Part shown: piece after piece, positions 55,970-64,000 of the stretch
Position numbering within the stretch: the stretch's first letter is position 1
Layout: every line of letters begins with the position of its first letter
Source of the DNA: Pseudomonas azotoformans
GTDB lineage: Bacteria; Pseudomonadota; Gammaproteobacteria; Pseudomonadales; Pseudomonadaceae
DNA length: 64,000 nucleotides
Assembly (NCBI RefSeq): GCF_900103345.1
Contig: NZ_LT629702.1
Coordinates: forward strand, 1,736,001 to 1,800,000
Direction: 5' to 3'
Program-made: the position numbers and the translations under genes
The notes under the pieces: generated by a model
The model's input: the letters and a program-made list of their open reading frames with translations, nothing else
Databases searched by the model: none
Told to the model about the DNA's origin: nothing

Positions 55970-56671
55970 GTGATCAGCACCTCAACCGTCGTCAATTCAG
56001 TCGTAGAAAAACTCCGCGCCGCCTTGGCGCGTGGTCAGTGGCGCCGGGGTGAAATGCTCCCCGGCCAGCGCGAACTGGCTGAACAAATGGGCATCAGCCG
56101 CCCCAGCCTGCGTGAAGCGGTCATCGTGCTGGAAACCCTCGGCCTGGTGCGCTCCATGCCCGGCAAAGGCGTGGTGGTGCTGGAAACCAGCGTCAGCGAG
56201 CCGCAGTCCAGCGATGCCGTGGCCGACGCCAGCCTGGAAGACATCCTGCAACTGCGCTACACCCTGGAGCCGTTCATTGTCGGCCTGGTGGCCCAGTCCA
56301 TCAGCAGCAAGGAAGTCGGGCAACTGCGCCTGACCTTGATGGACATGCGCGAAGCCCTCGACGCCGGTGACGCCGAAGCCGGCATGAACGCCTACATCGG
56401 CTTTCACGAGGAACTGTTCGCCCTCACCTCCAACCCGATCTTCCAGAACGTGGTGCAGCAGACCAGCAATGCCCTCAAGCAAAGCGCCCAGGTGCTGCGC
56501 AACTCGCCCGAACACCTGGCCGAACGCCTGCAGGAAAACGAAGCCGTGGTGCGCGCCATCCGCAATAAGAACAGCGCCCTGGCGAGTGCCGAGATGCGTC
56601 GGCACATCCTGCAGGAAGGCCTGCGCATGGGCATTGCCCTGAACATCCCGGACGACCATCTCGGCAGCTGA
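55970..56671 (+). CDS. GntR-family regulator, FadR subfamily
   Basis: A 233-residue regulator starting at GTG with a CAGGAGA ribosome site. Residues 9-75 form the winged helix (PGQRELAEQMGISRPSLREAVIVLETLGLV) and residues 90-225 a helical FCD ligand domain. It is 18 bp from the second GntR gene and the nearest candidate to act on the FadR-type site before the symporter gene. The effector is unknown, perhaps a dicarboxylate. Confidence 0.87.
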   Translation: MISTSTVVNSVVEKLRAALARGQWRRGEMLPGQRELAEQMGISRPSLREAVIVLETLGLVRSMPGKGVVVLETSVSEPQSSDAVADASLEDILQLRYTLEPFIVGLVAQSISSKEVGQLRLTLMDMREALDAGDAEAGMNAYIGFHEELFALTSNPIFQNVVQQTSNALKQSAQVLRNSPEHLAERLQENEAVVRAIRNKNSALASAEMRRHILQEGLRMGIALNIPDDHLGS

Positions 56672-56688
56672 TTTTTTGGAGACAGGCC

Positions 56689-57375
56689 ATGACCGCCCAC
56701 GCCTTGCACTACGACCCCATCCTGCCGACCCTGCGCCTGGTCGCCGGTAAAAAGCCTTCGGTGGATGACATCTACCCGCGCTTGTTCGACGCCATCCTCG
56801 AACAACGCATCGCCCCGGCGAGCCGTTTTACCGAAGAAGGCCTGGGCGAAACGTTTGGCGTGAGCCGCAGCGTGATACGCCGGGTGCTGGCCAAGCTGTC
56901 CCATCAGCAAGTGATCATCCTGCGCCCCAACCAGCGTGCCCAGGTGGCCGCGCCGGATGCTCAGCAGACGCGACAGATCCTCGAAGCGCGGCGCATGACC
57001 GAAATCACGGTGGTGCAACTGGCTTGCGCCCAGGCGACAGCCACGCAGATACGTCAGTTGCGCGAACTGATTGCACGGGAACGTGATTGCATCGAACGCG
57101 ATCAGCGTGGGCCGGCGATTCGGTTGTCGGGGGAGTTTCACCTGCATTTGGCGACGATGGCCGGTAATGCGCCGTTGGCGCAGTTCCTCAATAGCCTGGT
57201 GCCGTTGACGTCGTTGATCATTGCCCAGTACGAGGCAAAGGTCTGCACGTATTGCGCGTGGCAGGAGCATGTGGCGATTGTGGATGCCGTGGAGCAACGC
57301 GATTCAAACGCTGCCGTGGCCCTGATGAACCAGCACCTGGCTCACCTGGAAAGCAAATTACTGAAACACCACTGA
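56689..57375 (+). CDS. GntR-family regulator, FCD domain
   Basis: A 228-residue GntR-family regulator with winged helix at about residues 25-85 (RFTEEGLGETFGVSRSVIRRVLAKL) and an FCD domain with His residues in SGEFHLHLATMAGN and AIVDAVEQRDSNAA. GGAGACAG precedes the ATG. It follows the other GntR gene by 18 bp; the two are paralogues only at family level. Confidence 0.86.
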   Translation: MTAHALHYDPILPTLRLVAGKKPSVDDIYPRLFDAILEQRIAPASRFTEEGLGETFGVSRSVIRRVLAKLSHQQVIILRPNQRAQVAAPDAQQTRQILEARRMTEITVVQLACAQATATQIRQLRELIARERDCIERDQRGPAIRLSGEFHLHLATMAGNAPLAQFLNSLVPLTSLIIAQYEAKVCTYCAWQEHVAIVDAVEQRDSNAAVALMNQHLAHLESKLLKHH

Positions 57376-57398
57376 CCTCCTGATGAATGGAGATCAAA

Positions 57399-57505
57399 AT
57401 GTGGGAGGGGCGGTGCGACGATTCGACTTGCCCCCGATGGCAGTGTGTCAGTCAGTGAAGATGTTGACTGATACACCGCCATCGGGGGCAAGCCCCCTCC
57501 CACAT
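57399..57505. repeat. Paired REP palindrome with interrupted left arm
   Basis: The right arm (57479-57505) is a normal GATGGC/GCCATCGGGGGC-type REP. The left arm (57399-57441) carries an extra segment, about GGTGCGACGATTCGAC, inside the tip of its hairpin. It lies between the convergent second GntR gene and gdhB. Confidence 0.82.
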
Positions 57506-57527
57506 TGGTTTTTGCGTTACAGCTGAA

Positions 57528-60500
57528 TCAAGCTGCCGGCAACACCGACTGCCCACTTAACGCCAGGTCCAGCAACTCACGGTTGGCTACCGCGTACATG
57601 GCGTAGTCCGTACCGACCGCCGCACGAATCTCCACCATCATCGCCACCCAACGATCGGCCATGTCCTTGTGCTGCTCAAGCCACAGGGCCACGCGGGCTT
57701 CCATGTCTTGTGGCGCGTCGGCCATTTGCAACACGGAAATGGTGATCGCACGTTGCTGCCAGTCCACATCGTCGCGGAACGCTTCGCGGGCCTGGGCCTG
57801 CCAGTTGTTGCCCACTGGCAGATCACTGATCTGCTGCAGGTACCACGGCAAGTCCAAGGCGCTGCCAACGGCAAAGTAGGCCTTGGCCACTTCGGCGGCG
57901 TCATGCCCGGTCACGTCAGCGGCTTCAATGATCGGCAGCAAGGTGTACAGGTGGGTCGTGCCGGCAACCATGCGCGCCAACAGTTCCGGTACGCCAGCTT
58001 CGGTGTAGGCCTGGTAGCGCTTCTGCCAGCCTTCACGGGTCGGGCCTTCCAGCAGTTCGTCGAGCTTGAGGCCCAACGCCGCCAGGTGCGGACCGAAGTG
58101 CGCGGTGTCACGGCCTGCGTCCTGCTCGTTGCGACGGCTGCGCAGGAACCAGCGCGTAGCGCGACGGCCCAGGCGCATCAGCTCGTCCATCAGCTCCAGT
58201 TGCACGTCGGCGGAGACCTGGTGGTCCAGGGCTTCAATCTGACGGAACCAGTGCGGGAGGTGGAAGATGTCACGCACGATCACATAGGCGCCGGCCACGT
58301 TCGCAGGGCTCATGCCGGTCGACTCTTTGAGTCGCTGCACGAAGGTGATGCCCATGTGGTTGACCAGGTCGTTGGCGATCTGGGTGCTGACGATCTCGCG
58401 CTTCAGACGGTGACGACGCATGGCCTCACCGAACTTGGCGACCAGGCTCGGCGGGAATGCGGTCTCCATGTCACGGGTCAGGTAATCGTCATCCGGCACC
58501 AGCGACTTGAGCAGCGCTTCCTTGAGGTCGATCTTGCTGTACGAGATCAGCACCGACAGTTCCGGCCGGGTCAGGCCCTTGCCGTTGGCGGCGCGCTCGG
58601 TGAGCTGCTCCTCGGTCGGCAGGTACTCGATAGCGCGGTCCAGCTTGCCACGGCCTTCCAGGTCGCTCATCAGGCGCTTGTACTCGGCGGCACGCTCGTA
58701 GGCACGGCGCGCCGCCAGGGACAGGGCCTGGGTCTGCTTGTAGTTGTTGCCCAACACCAGGCTGCCGACTTCGTCGGTCATGCTCGCCAGCAACTGGTTG
58801 CGTTGCTTGTCGGTCATGTCACCGGCCTGCACCACTTCGTTGAGCAGGATCTTGATGTTCACTTCGTGGTCGGAGCAGTCCACGCCACCGGCGTTGTCGA
58901 TGAAGTCGGTGTTGGAACCGCCGCCATTGAGGCCGAATTCCACACGACCCAGCTGGGTCATGCCGAGGTTACCGCCCTCGCCCACCACCTTGCAGCGCAG
59001 CTCGTTGCCGTTGACGCGCAGCGCGTCGTTGGCCTTGTCGCCCACATCGGCATGGCTTTCGCTGCTGGCCTTGACGTAGGTGCCGATACCGCCGTTCCAC
59101 AACAAGTCCACCGGCGCCTTGAGCAAGGCGTTCAGCAGTTCGGTCGGGGTCAGCTTGTCGGCCGAGATATCGAAGCGTTCTTTCATCTGTGGCGAGATGG
59201 CAATGCTCTTCGCGCTGCGCGAGAAGATACCGCCGCCTTCGGACATGATGCTGGTGTCGTAGTCGGTCCAGGCCGAACGTGGCAGCTCGAACATGCGCTG
59301 GCGCTCGACGAAGCTGGTCGCCGGGTTCGGGTTTGGATCGATGAAGATATGCAGGTGGTTGAAGGCCGCGACCAGTTGCAGCTTGTCGGACATCAACAGG
59401 CCGTTGCCGAACACGTCGCCGGCCATGTCGCCGACACCCACCACGGTGATGCTGTCTTCCTGCACATTGATGCCGCGCTCACGGAAGTGACGCTGCACGC
59501 CGACCCACGCGCCCTTGGCGGTGATGCCCATTTTCTTATGGTCATAACCGGCAGAACCACCGGAGGCGAACGCGTCACCCAGCCAGAAGCCGTAGTCGAT
59601 GGCGATGCCGTTGGCGATGTCGGAGAAGGTCGCGGTGCCCTTGTCCGCCGCCACCACCAGGTACGGGTCATCGTCGTCATGGCGCACGACGTTGGCCGGT
59701 GGCACCAGGGCGCCATCCTTGAGGTTGTCGGTAATGTCCAACAGGCCGGAAATGAAGATGCGGTAGCAGGCGATGCCCTCGGCCGCGATCTCGTCACGGC
59801 TGCCGCCCAGTGGCAGGCGACGCGGCAGGAAGCCGCCCTTCGCACCCACTGGCACGATGACCGAGTTCTTCACTTGCTGGGCTTTCACCAGGCCAAGCAC
59901 TTCGGTACGGAAGTCTTCTTCACGATCGGACCAGCGCAGGCCGCCGCGCGCGACGTTGCCGAAGCGCAGGTGCACGCCTTCGACCCGTGGCGAGTAGACG
60001 AAGATTTCGAACTTCGGCACTGGCTTGGGCAGCTCAGGGATCGCGTGCGGGTTGAACTTGAAGCTGAAGTACGACTTGTTCTGGCCGTTCGCGTCGGTCT
60101 GGTAGAAGTTGGTACGCAGGGTCGCCTTGATCAGGTCCAGGTAGCGACGCAGGATGCGGTCTTCGTTGAGCACCTGGACGTCGTCAAGGGCGGTGAGGAT
60201 CGCTTGTTCCAGACGTTGCTGCTTGTCTTCCAGGTCCTCGCTGGTGAGCTTGCGCGCCAGGTAGAAACGGGTCTTGAACAACCGGGTCAACTCGCGGGCG
60301 ATGTCGGTGTGGTTATTCAGGGTGCTGGCGATGTAACCCAGGTCGAAGCCCAGGCGAATCTGCTTGAGGTAACGGGCGTAGGCACGCAGCAGCGCGACGT
60401 CGCGCCATGGCAGGCCGGCGGTGAGTACCAGGCGGTTGAACGCATCGTTCTCGGCGTCGCCATGCACGATGTGCACGAACGCGTCCTGCAGGGTGTCGTT

Positions 60501-62396
60501 GAGCTGCTGGATGTCCAGGTTCACGCCTTCGGCAGCGATGAACGCGAAGTCATGGATCCAGAACTCACGGCCATTGGCGTGACGCAGGCGGTACGGGAAC
60601 TCGCCCAGCACACGCAGGCCGAGGTTTTCCAGGATCGGCAGCACGTCGGACAGCGCCAACGGGGTGTCGGCGTGGTAAAGCTTACAATGCAGCTCGCGCT
60701 GGCCGGAAACCTGGCCCAGCGGCTGGTAGAAGCTCATCACCAGCGGGTTGGCTTCGGTGAGGCTGAGCAAGTGCTGCATGTCGACCACCGCCGAATGCGC
60801 GGCAAAGCGCTCGCGGTAACCGGCCGGGAAGCCTTTCGGGAAGTCCGCCAGCACGTTGGTGCCATGGGCTTCGCCGAAGCTTTCGACGACGAGGCTGGAG
60901 TAGTCGTCCTGCCAGCTGCGGCAGGCCTGCACCACTTCTTTTTCCAGTTGCAGCGGGTCGATGTCCAGGCGGTTCTTCGGGTCAACCCGCAGGATCAGCT
61001 GTACACGAGCCAGCACGGACTCGGAGAAGAAGGTCCAGAACTCGCAGTCCGAGGCCTTCAGGCGATCCATCAATACTTGCTGGATCTTCTGGCGCACTTC
61101 GGTGGAATAGATGTCGCGTGGCACGTAGGCCAGGCAGTAGCAGAAACGACCGTACGGGTCTTTGCGCAGGAACACGCGGATCTTGTTGCGCTCCTGGATC
61201 TGCACGATCGACATCACGGTGCTGAACAGCTCGTCGACCGGGGTCTGGAACAGGTCGTCACGGGGCAGCACTTCAACGACTTGCGCCAGCTCCTTGCCCA
61301 GGTGCGCCTTGGGCTGGAAGCCTGAGCGGCGCTCGATTTCCGCGACCTTGCGGCGGATATACGGAATCACCCGTACGCTTTCGCCGTACACCGACGAGGT
61401 GTACAGGCCCATGAAACGGTGCTCCTTGATGACCTTGCCGTCGGCGTCGATTTCACGGATCGACACGTAGTCCGGGTAGGCTGGACGGTGCACGCGGCTT
61501 GGGTGCGCGGCCTTGGCGAACGACAGCATGGTCGGTTCACGCAGGTAGGCGACGGCATAGTCTTCGATACGCAGGTCATCAGCGGTAAGGCCGGCACGCA
61601 GCAGCTTGGTCAGACCGAGGAACGAACCCGCGTCATATTCGATATGACCGCCGTCCGCCTCGTCACGTACCACGAACTCTTCATAGCCGAGGAAGGTGAA
61701 GTGGTTGCCCACCAGCCATTCCAGGAAGTTCTTGATCTCGGCTTTTTCTTCGCCGTCTATAGCGAACTGGCTGGCGTCGATACCGGCCAGCAGGTCCTGG
61801 ACCTTGGCTTTCATCGGCTCGAAATCGGCCACGGCCACACGCACTTCACCCAACACCTGCTCAAGCTCTTTGCTCAGCACGTTCAGTTCGGCGGCGTTGG
61901 CGCAACGGTCGATTTCCAGGTACATCAGCGATTCTTGCTGGATGCCTTCGCCCTGGGTGCCTTTTGGCAGGATTTCCAGCAACTCGCCCTTGGCGCCACG
62001 GCGTACGCTGAGCACGGTGGTCTGCAGGGTGTGGATGCTGTAGCCACGGCGGTTCAGCTCGGTGCGGACCGAGTCCACCAGGAAGGGCAGGTCATGGTGC
62101 AGCACTTCGACCGCGGTGTGGGTCGACTGCCAGCCATGACGTTCGTAATCGGGGTTGTAGACCCGCACTTGCGGTTGGGTGTGGTCAAAGCGCTCAAGCA
62201 GGCGCCACGCAGAGAGGGTACAACCGGCCAGGTCGGAAAGGCGACGCTGGGTCAGTTCGTCCAGGGAAATGATGCCGAAGAATTGTTCAGCGAACAGCGC
62301 CACTTGTGGCAGTGCCTGTTCACTGATGTGCTGCGCCAGTGCCGCTTGCAGTTGATGCTGGAAGTCGGCCTTGCTGGCTGCGGTGAAAAACGCCAT
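57528..62396 (-). CDS. gdhB: NAD-dependent glutamate dehydrogenase (1622-residue class)
   Basis: A 1622-residue NAD-specific glutamate dehydrogenase of the large bacterial GDH type, like P. aeruginosa GdhB (PA3068). An N-terminal regulatory region of about 700 residues precedes the catalytic domain: FGNVARGGLRWSDREEDFR, VKNSVIVPVGAKGGF (with active-site Lys), VVGVGDMAGDVFGNGLL (NAD fold) and IDPNPNPATSF. It converts glutamate to 2-oxoglutarate and ammonia and supports growth on arginine and glutamate. The MoxR operon downstream matches the P. aeruginosa order. Confidence 0.97.
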   Translation of the reverse strand: MAFFTAASKADFQHQLQAALAQHISEQALPQVALFAEQFFGIISLDELTQRRLSDLAGCTLSAWRLLERFDHTQPQVRVYNPDYERHGWQSTHTAVEVLHHDLPFLVDSVRTELNRRGYSIHTLQTTVLSVRRGAKGELLEILPKGTQGEGIQQESLMYLEIDRCANAAELNVLSKELEQVLGEVRVAVADFEPMKAKVQDLLAGIDASQFAIDGEEKAEIKNFLEWLVGNHFTFLGYEEFVVRDEADGGHIEYDAGSFLGLTKLLRAGLTADDLRIEDYAVAYLREPTMLSFAKAAHPSRVHRPAYPDYVSIREIDADGKVIKEHRFMGLYTSSVYGESVRVIPYIRRKVAEIERRSGFQPKAHLGKELAQVVEVLPRDDLFQTPVDELFSTVMSIVQIQERNKIRVFLRKDPYGRFCYCLAYVPRDIYSTEVRQKIQQVLMDRLKASDCEFWTFFSESVLARVQLILRVDPKNRLDIDPLQLEKEVVQACRSWQDDYSSLVVESFGEAHGTNVLADFPKGFPAGYRERFAAHSAVVDMQHLLSLTEANPLVMSFYQPLGQVSGQRELHCKLYHADTPLALSDVLPILENLGLRVLGEFPYRLRHANGREFWIHDFAFIAAEGVNLDIQQLNDTLQDAFVHIVHGDAENDAFNRLVLTAGLPWRDVALLRAYARYLKQIRLGFDLGYIASTLNNHTDIARELTRLFKTRFYLARKLTSEDLEDKQQRLEQAILTALDDVQVLNEDRILRRYLDLIKATLRTNFYQTDANGQNKSYFSFKFNPHAIPELPKPVPKFEIFVYSPRVEGVHLRFGNVARGGLRWSDREEDFRTEVLGLVKAQQVKNSVIVPVGAKGGFLPRRLPLGGSRDEIAAEGIACYRIFISGLLDITDNLKDGALVPPANVVRHDDDDPYLVVAADKGTATFSDIANGIAIDYGFWLGDAFASGGSAGYDHKKMGITAKGAWVGVQRHFRERGINVQEDSITVVGVGDMAGDVFGNGLLMSDKLQLVAAFNHLHIFIDPNPNPATSFVERQRMFELPRSAWTDYDTSIMSEGGGIFSRSAKSIAISPQMKERFDISADKLTPTELLNALLKAPVDLLWNGGIGTYVKASSESHADVGDKANDALRVNGNELRCKVVGEGGNLGMTQLGRVEFGLNGGGSNTDFIDNAGGVDCSDHEVNIKILLNEVVQAGDMTDKQRNQLLASMTDEVGSLVLGNNYKQTQALSLAARRAYERAAEYKRLMSDLEGRGKLDRAIEYLPTEEQLTERAANGKGLTRPELSVLISYSKIDLKEALLKSLVPDDDYLTRDMETAFPPSLVAKFGEAMRRHRLKREIVSTQIANDLVNHMGITFVQRLKESTGMSPANVAGAYVIVRDIFHLPHWFRQIEALDHQVSADVQLELMDELMRLGRRATRWFLRSRRNEQDAGRDTAHFGPHLAALGLKLDELLEGPTREGWQKRYQAYTEAGVPELLARMVAGTTHLYTLLPIIEAADVTGHDAAEVAKAYFAVGSALDLPWYLQQISDLPVGNNWQAQAREAFRDDVDWQQRAITISVLQMADAPQDMEARVALWLEQHKDMADRWVAMMVEIRAAVGTDYAMYAVANRELLDLALSGQSVLPAA

Positions 62397-62888
62397 CTGT
62401 GGTACTCCGCTTGGGCTTGTTATTGATGGAAGCGTCGCGTGTTATCCCCTTGCGGGGAGACCGTCAGCGCTGTTCGCTGGGTGACGAGTAAAGCACCATA
62501 AACGAATCAGGGTGACAGGTGGGTGAAGCTGGACAAGACAATGAGGTCACATACAACGTCCATAAGATATGCACCTCGCCGGGTGACGGTACGACGGGCA
62601 GGTCAGGCGCCAGGCTCGTGCACATCCGTTGCGCAGCTTAACGAGTGTAGGAAGCCAGCTGCTTGCGACGCTGCGACATATTCGGTCATCGGTAAGCAGG
62701 CGTAGGGTTGCGACTTGGGCAACCCTTCATTCCCGGCAGAAAATCCGGCTACTTCCACGCCAGCGAGTATCAGAAATGACCGATATTGCCCGTCAGGTCA
62801 TGCACTGGGTCTGACACAGGAAGCAGCACAAAATTCGCCGCAATGGCACAATTGCCCGCATTACGCCCTACCCCAGACAGGATTGCCC
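62397..62888. other. Intergenic region upstream of gdhB
   Basis: About 490 bp between the divergent gdhB and small conserved protein. It contains a short hairpin (GGGTTGC 62705-62711 / GCAACCC 62719-62725) but no convincing ORF, repeat or operator by eye. Both promoters must lie here. Confidence 0.5.
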
Positions 62889-63242
62889 ATGCTGCAACTG
62901 AAAACCGACGCCCTGATGGCCACGCCGTGCGACGACGAAGAAGACAACATGGCCATGCTCTGCTGCCACGGCAAGAACGGTGAGATGTTCATGCTCACCC
63001 GTTACCCGGACGAAGACGAAGTGGAGCTGACCTGGGACTATGAGCCATCGACGCTGGATGGGCTGAAGGTCACGCTCGGTGATACGACACTGCTGGTCGA
63101 ATTGGCTGCCGGGGATGCCGATGCCCTGGGTGGCAAGGACCAGCTGGAGATTACCCACGCCACCGCTGCGTCGGACCTGGCCGAAGTCGAGCAAACCCTG
63201 CAAAACATCCTGAAAGGCACCGGCACTTTCACCCGAATTTAA
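62889..63242 (+). CDS. Conserved hypothetical protein
   Basis: A 117-residue acidic soluble protein (MLQLKTDALMATPCDDEEDN, then FMLTRYPDEDEVELTWDYEP). It occupies the position of PA3069 between gdhB and the moxR operon in P. aeruginosa. I do not recognise a domain. The ATG at 62889 is chosen because the upstream extension is rich in unlikely residues and has no ribosome site of its own. Confidence 0.75.
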   Translation: MLQLKTDALMATPCDDEEDNMAMLCCHGKNGEMFMLTRYPDEDEVELTWDYEPSTLDGLKVTLGDTTLLVELAAGDADALGGKDQLEITHATAASDLAEVEQTLQNILKGTGTFTRI

Positions 63243-63259
63243 GCGGCACCCACAATCAA

Positions 63260-63350
63260 ATGTGGGAGGGGGCTTGCCCCCGATAGCGGCGTGTCAGCCC
63301 CGGATGCAGCCACTGACCCACTGCTATCGGCGGCAAGCCCCCTCCCACAT
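63260..63350. repeat. Paired REP palindrome
   Basis: Arms ATGTGGGAGGGGGCTTGCCC... (63260-63287) and near-complement (63323-63350, one mismatch CGGCGGC) flank 35 bp between the small protein and moxR. Confidence 0.88.
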
Positions 63351-63501
63351 CGACCGTGTTCCCACACAAATTTCCTACAAGATTTGCCAAAAATACCCGT
63401 CACGCCGTTAGTCGCCACCCCCCTCCATGCATTAAAGTAGACGCCCCAGGCCTTGGCATTTTTCACAACCCCAAGGCTCATCTCTCCAGGAACCGTCATC
63501 G

Positions 63502-64000
63502 ATGGAACATCGTGAAGCGCTGCTTGCGCTGCGAACCTTTCTTTCTACGCAGATTCTCGGCCAGGAAAAACTCATCGATCGCCTGTTGATCGCACTGCTC
63601 GCCGACGGCCACATGCTGGTGGAAGGCGCGCCGGGCCTGGCCAAGACCAAGGCCATCAAAGAGTTGGCCGAAGGCATTGAAGCGCAGTTCCATCGTATCC
63701 AGTTCACTCCCGACCTATTACCCGCCGACATCACCGGCACCGAGATCTATCGCCCGGAAACCGGCAGCTTTGTGTTCCAGCAAGGCCCGATCTTCCACAA
63801 CCTGGTGCTGGCGGACGAAATCAACCGCGCCCCGGCCAAGGTGCAATCGGCACTGCTGGAGGCCATGGCCGAGCGCCAGGTCAGCGTCGGGCGTAGCACC
63901 TATGACCTGTCGCCGCTGTTCCTGGTGATGGCCACGCAAAACCCCATCGAGCAGGAAGGCACCTACCCGCTGCCTGAAGCCCAGCTCGACCGCTTCCTGA
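63502..64000 (+). CDS. MoxR-family AAA+ ATPase (right end truncated by window)
   Basis: At least 166 residues of a MoxR ATPase: Walker [10 protein letters not shown] near residue 39, the MoxR insert [18 protein letters not shown], Walker [23 protein letters not shown] and sensor 1 [23 protein letters not shown]. It is the conventional MoxR (PA3070-like) that should be followed by DUF58 and vWA genes beyond the edge, and is unlike the MoxR of the propeller operon at 31800. Confidence 0.93.
   Translation, partial: MEHREALLALRTFLSTQILGQEKLIDRLLIALLADGHMLVEGAPGLAKTKAIKELAEGIEAQFHRIQFTPDLLPADITGTEIYRPETGSFVFQQGPIFHNLVLADEINRAPAKVQSALLEAMAERQVSVGRSTYDLSPLFLVMATQNPIEQEGTYPLPEAQLDRFL

Noticed and set aside
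54316..55995. 559-residue frame antisense to the symporter
   Set aside because: Reads across a REP element and the symporter gene; low-complexity His/Gln composition; no motif.
57669..61325. 1218-residue open frame antisense to gdhB
   Set aside because: It is the reverse-strand shadow of gdhB caused by high GC and strong codon bias; no family motif or ribosome site, and gdhB is unmistakable.
62705..62725. GGGTTGC hairpin as a terminator
   Set aside because: No T-run follows and no gene ends upstream on that strand; left as part of the gdhB intergenic region.
62523..62814. Small frames upstream of the conserved hypothetical gene
   Set aside because: No ribosome sites, no conserved look, and atypical codon use for this genome.

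Overview
The window is bacterial chromosome from a Pseudomonas of the fluorescens group. The evidence is the high-GC codon use, many paired REP palindromes of the GTGGGAGCGGGCTTGCTCGCGAA and GTGGGAGGGGGCTTGCCCCC types, a Pseudomonas-type ampR/ampC pair, and blocks of genes in the same order as in P. aeruginosa (itaconate/rip locus, acnB-DUF1289-universal stress protein, gdhB-hypothetical-moxR). I see no tRNA, rRNA, phage, insertion sequence or CRISPR array.

Layout. 1-3.7 kb: a LacI-type regulator (cut by the left edge) diverges from an SDR dehydrogenase, a PhyH-type dioxygenase and a sugar-binding protein. 3.8-16.9 kb: single metabolic and envelope genes (XRE regulator, amidase, CPBP protease, RidA/DUF6434, MocR-type regulator facing an EamA exporter, YceI, thioesterase, Tat-exported dienelactone hydrolase, DUF2252), ending in divergent ampR-ampC. 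17-26.7 kb: an itaconate catabolic locus with TRAP transporter, citramalyl-CoA lyase, CoA-transferase, PrpD-like protein, acyl-CoA dehydrogenase, hydratase and divergent LysR regulator RipR. The same 21-bp inverted repeat lies before both the catabolic operon and the transporter. 26.7-32.9 kb: a tightly overlapping four-gene MoxR / small bpX-like / vWA-propeller / membrane-anchored propeller operon, a predicted ternary conflict-type system and the most unusual protein system here. 33.2-37.8 kb: a mipBA-like operon convergent with a ParRS-like two-component system; the MipB-like protein has alanine in place of the catalytic serine. 38-44.3 kb: MFS transporter, miaE, an Anr-controlled universal stress protein, DUF1289 protein and acnB behind a strongly folded 5' leader. 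44.4-45.1 kb: a non-coding inverted-repeat element holding a three-way-junction palindrome. 45-57.4 kb: serine-type transporter, TetR regulator, a cysteine hydrolase behind a leader-peptide/terminator arrangement, 2-hydroxyacid dehydrogenase, kinase-like phosphotransferase with SDR, carboxymuconolactone decarboxylase facing a MocR regulator, cupin, tag, dicarboxylate symporter and two GntR regulators. 57.5-64 kb: NAD-glutamate dehydrogenase gdhB, a small conserved protein, and the start of a conventional moxR operon cut by the right edge.

Calls come from reading the translations, motifs and spacing by eye; no database search was run. Family names rest on recalled signatures, and gene symbols are given only where sequence and context agree.
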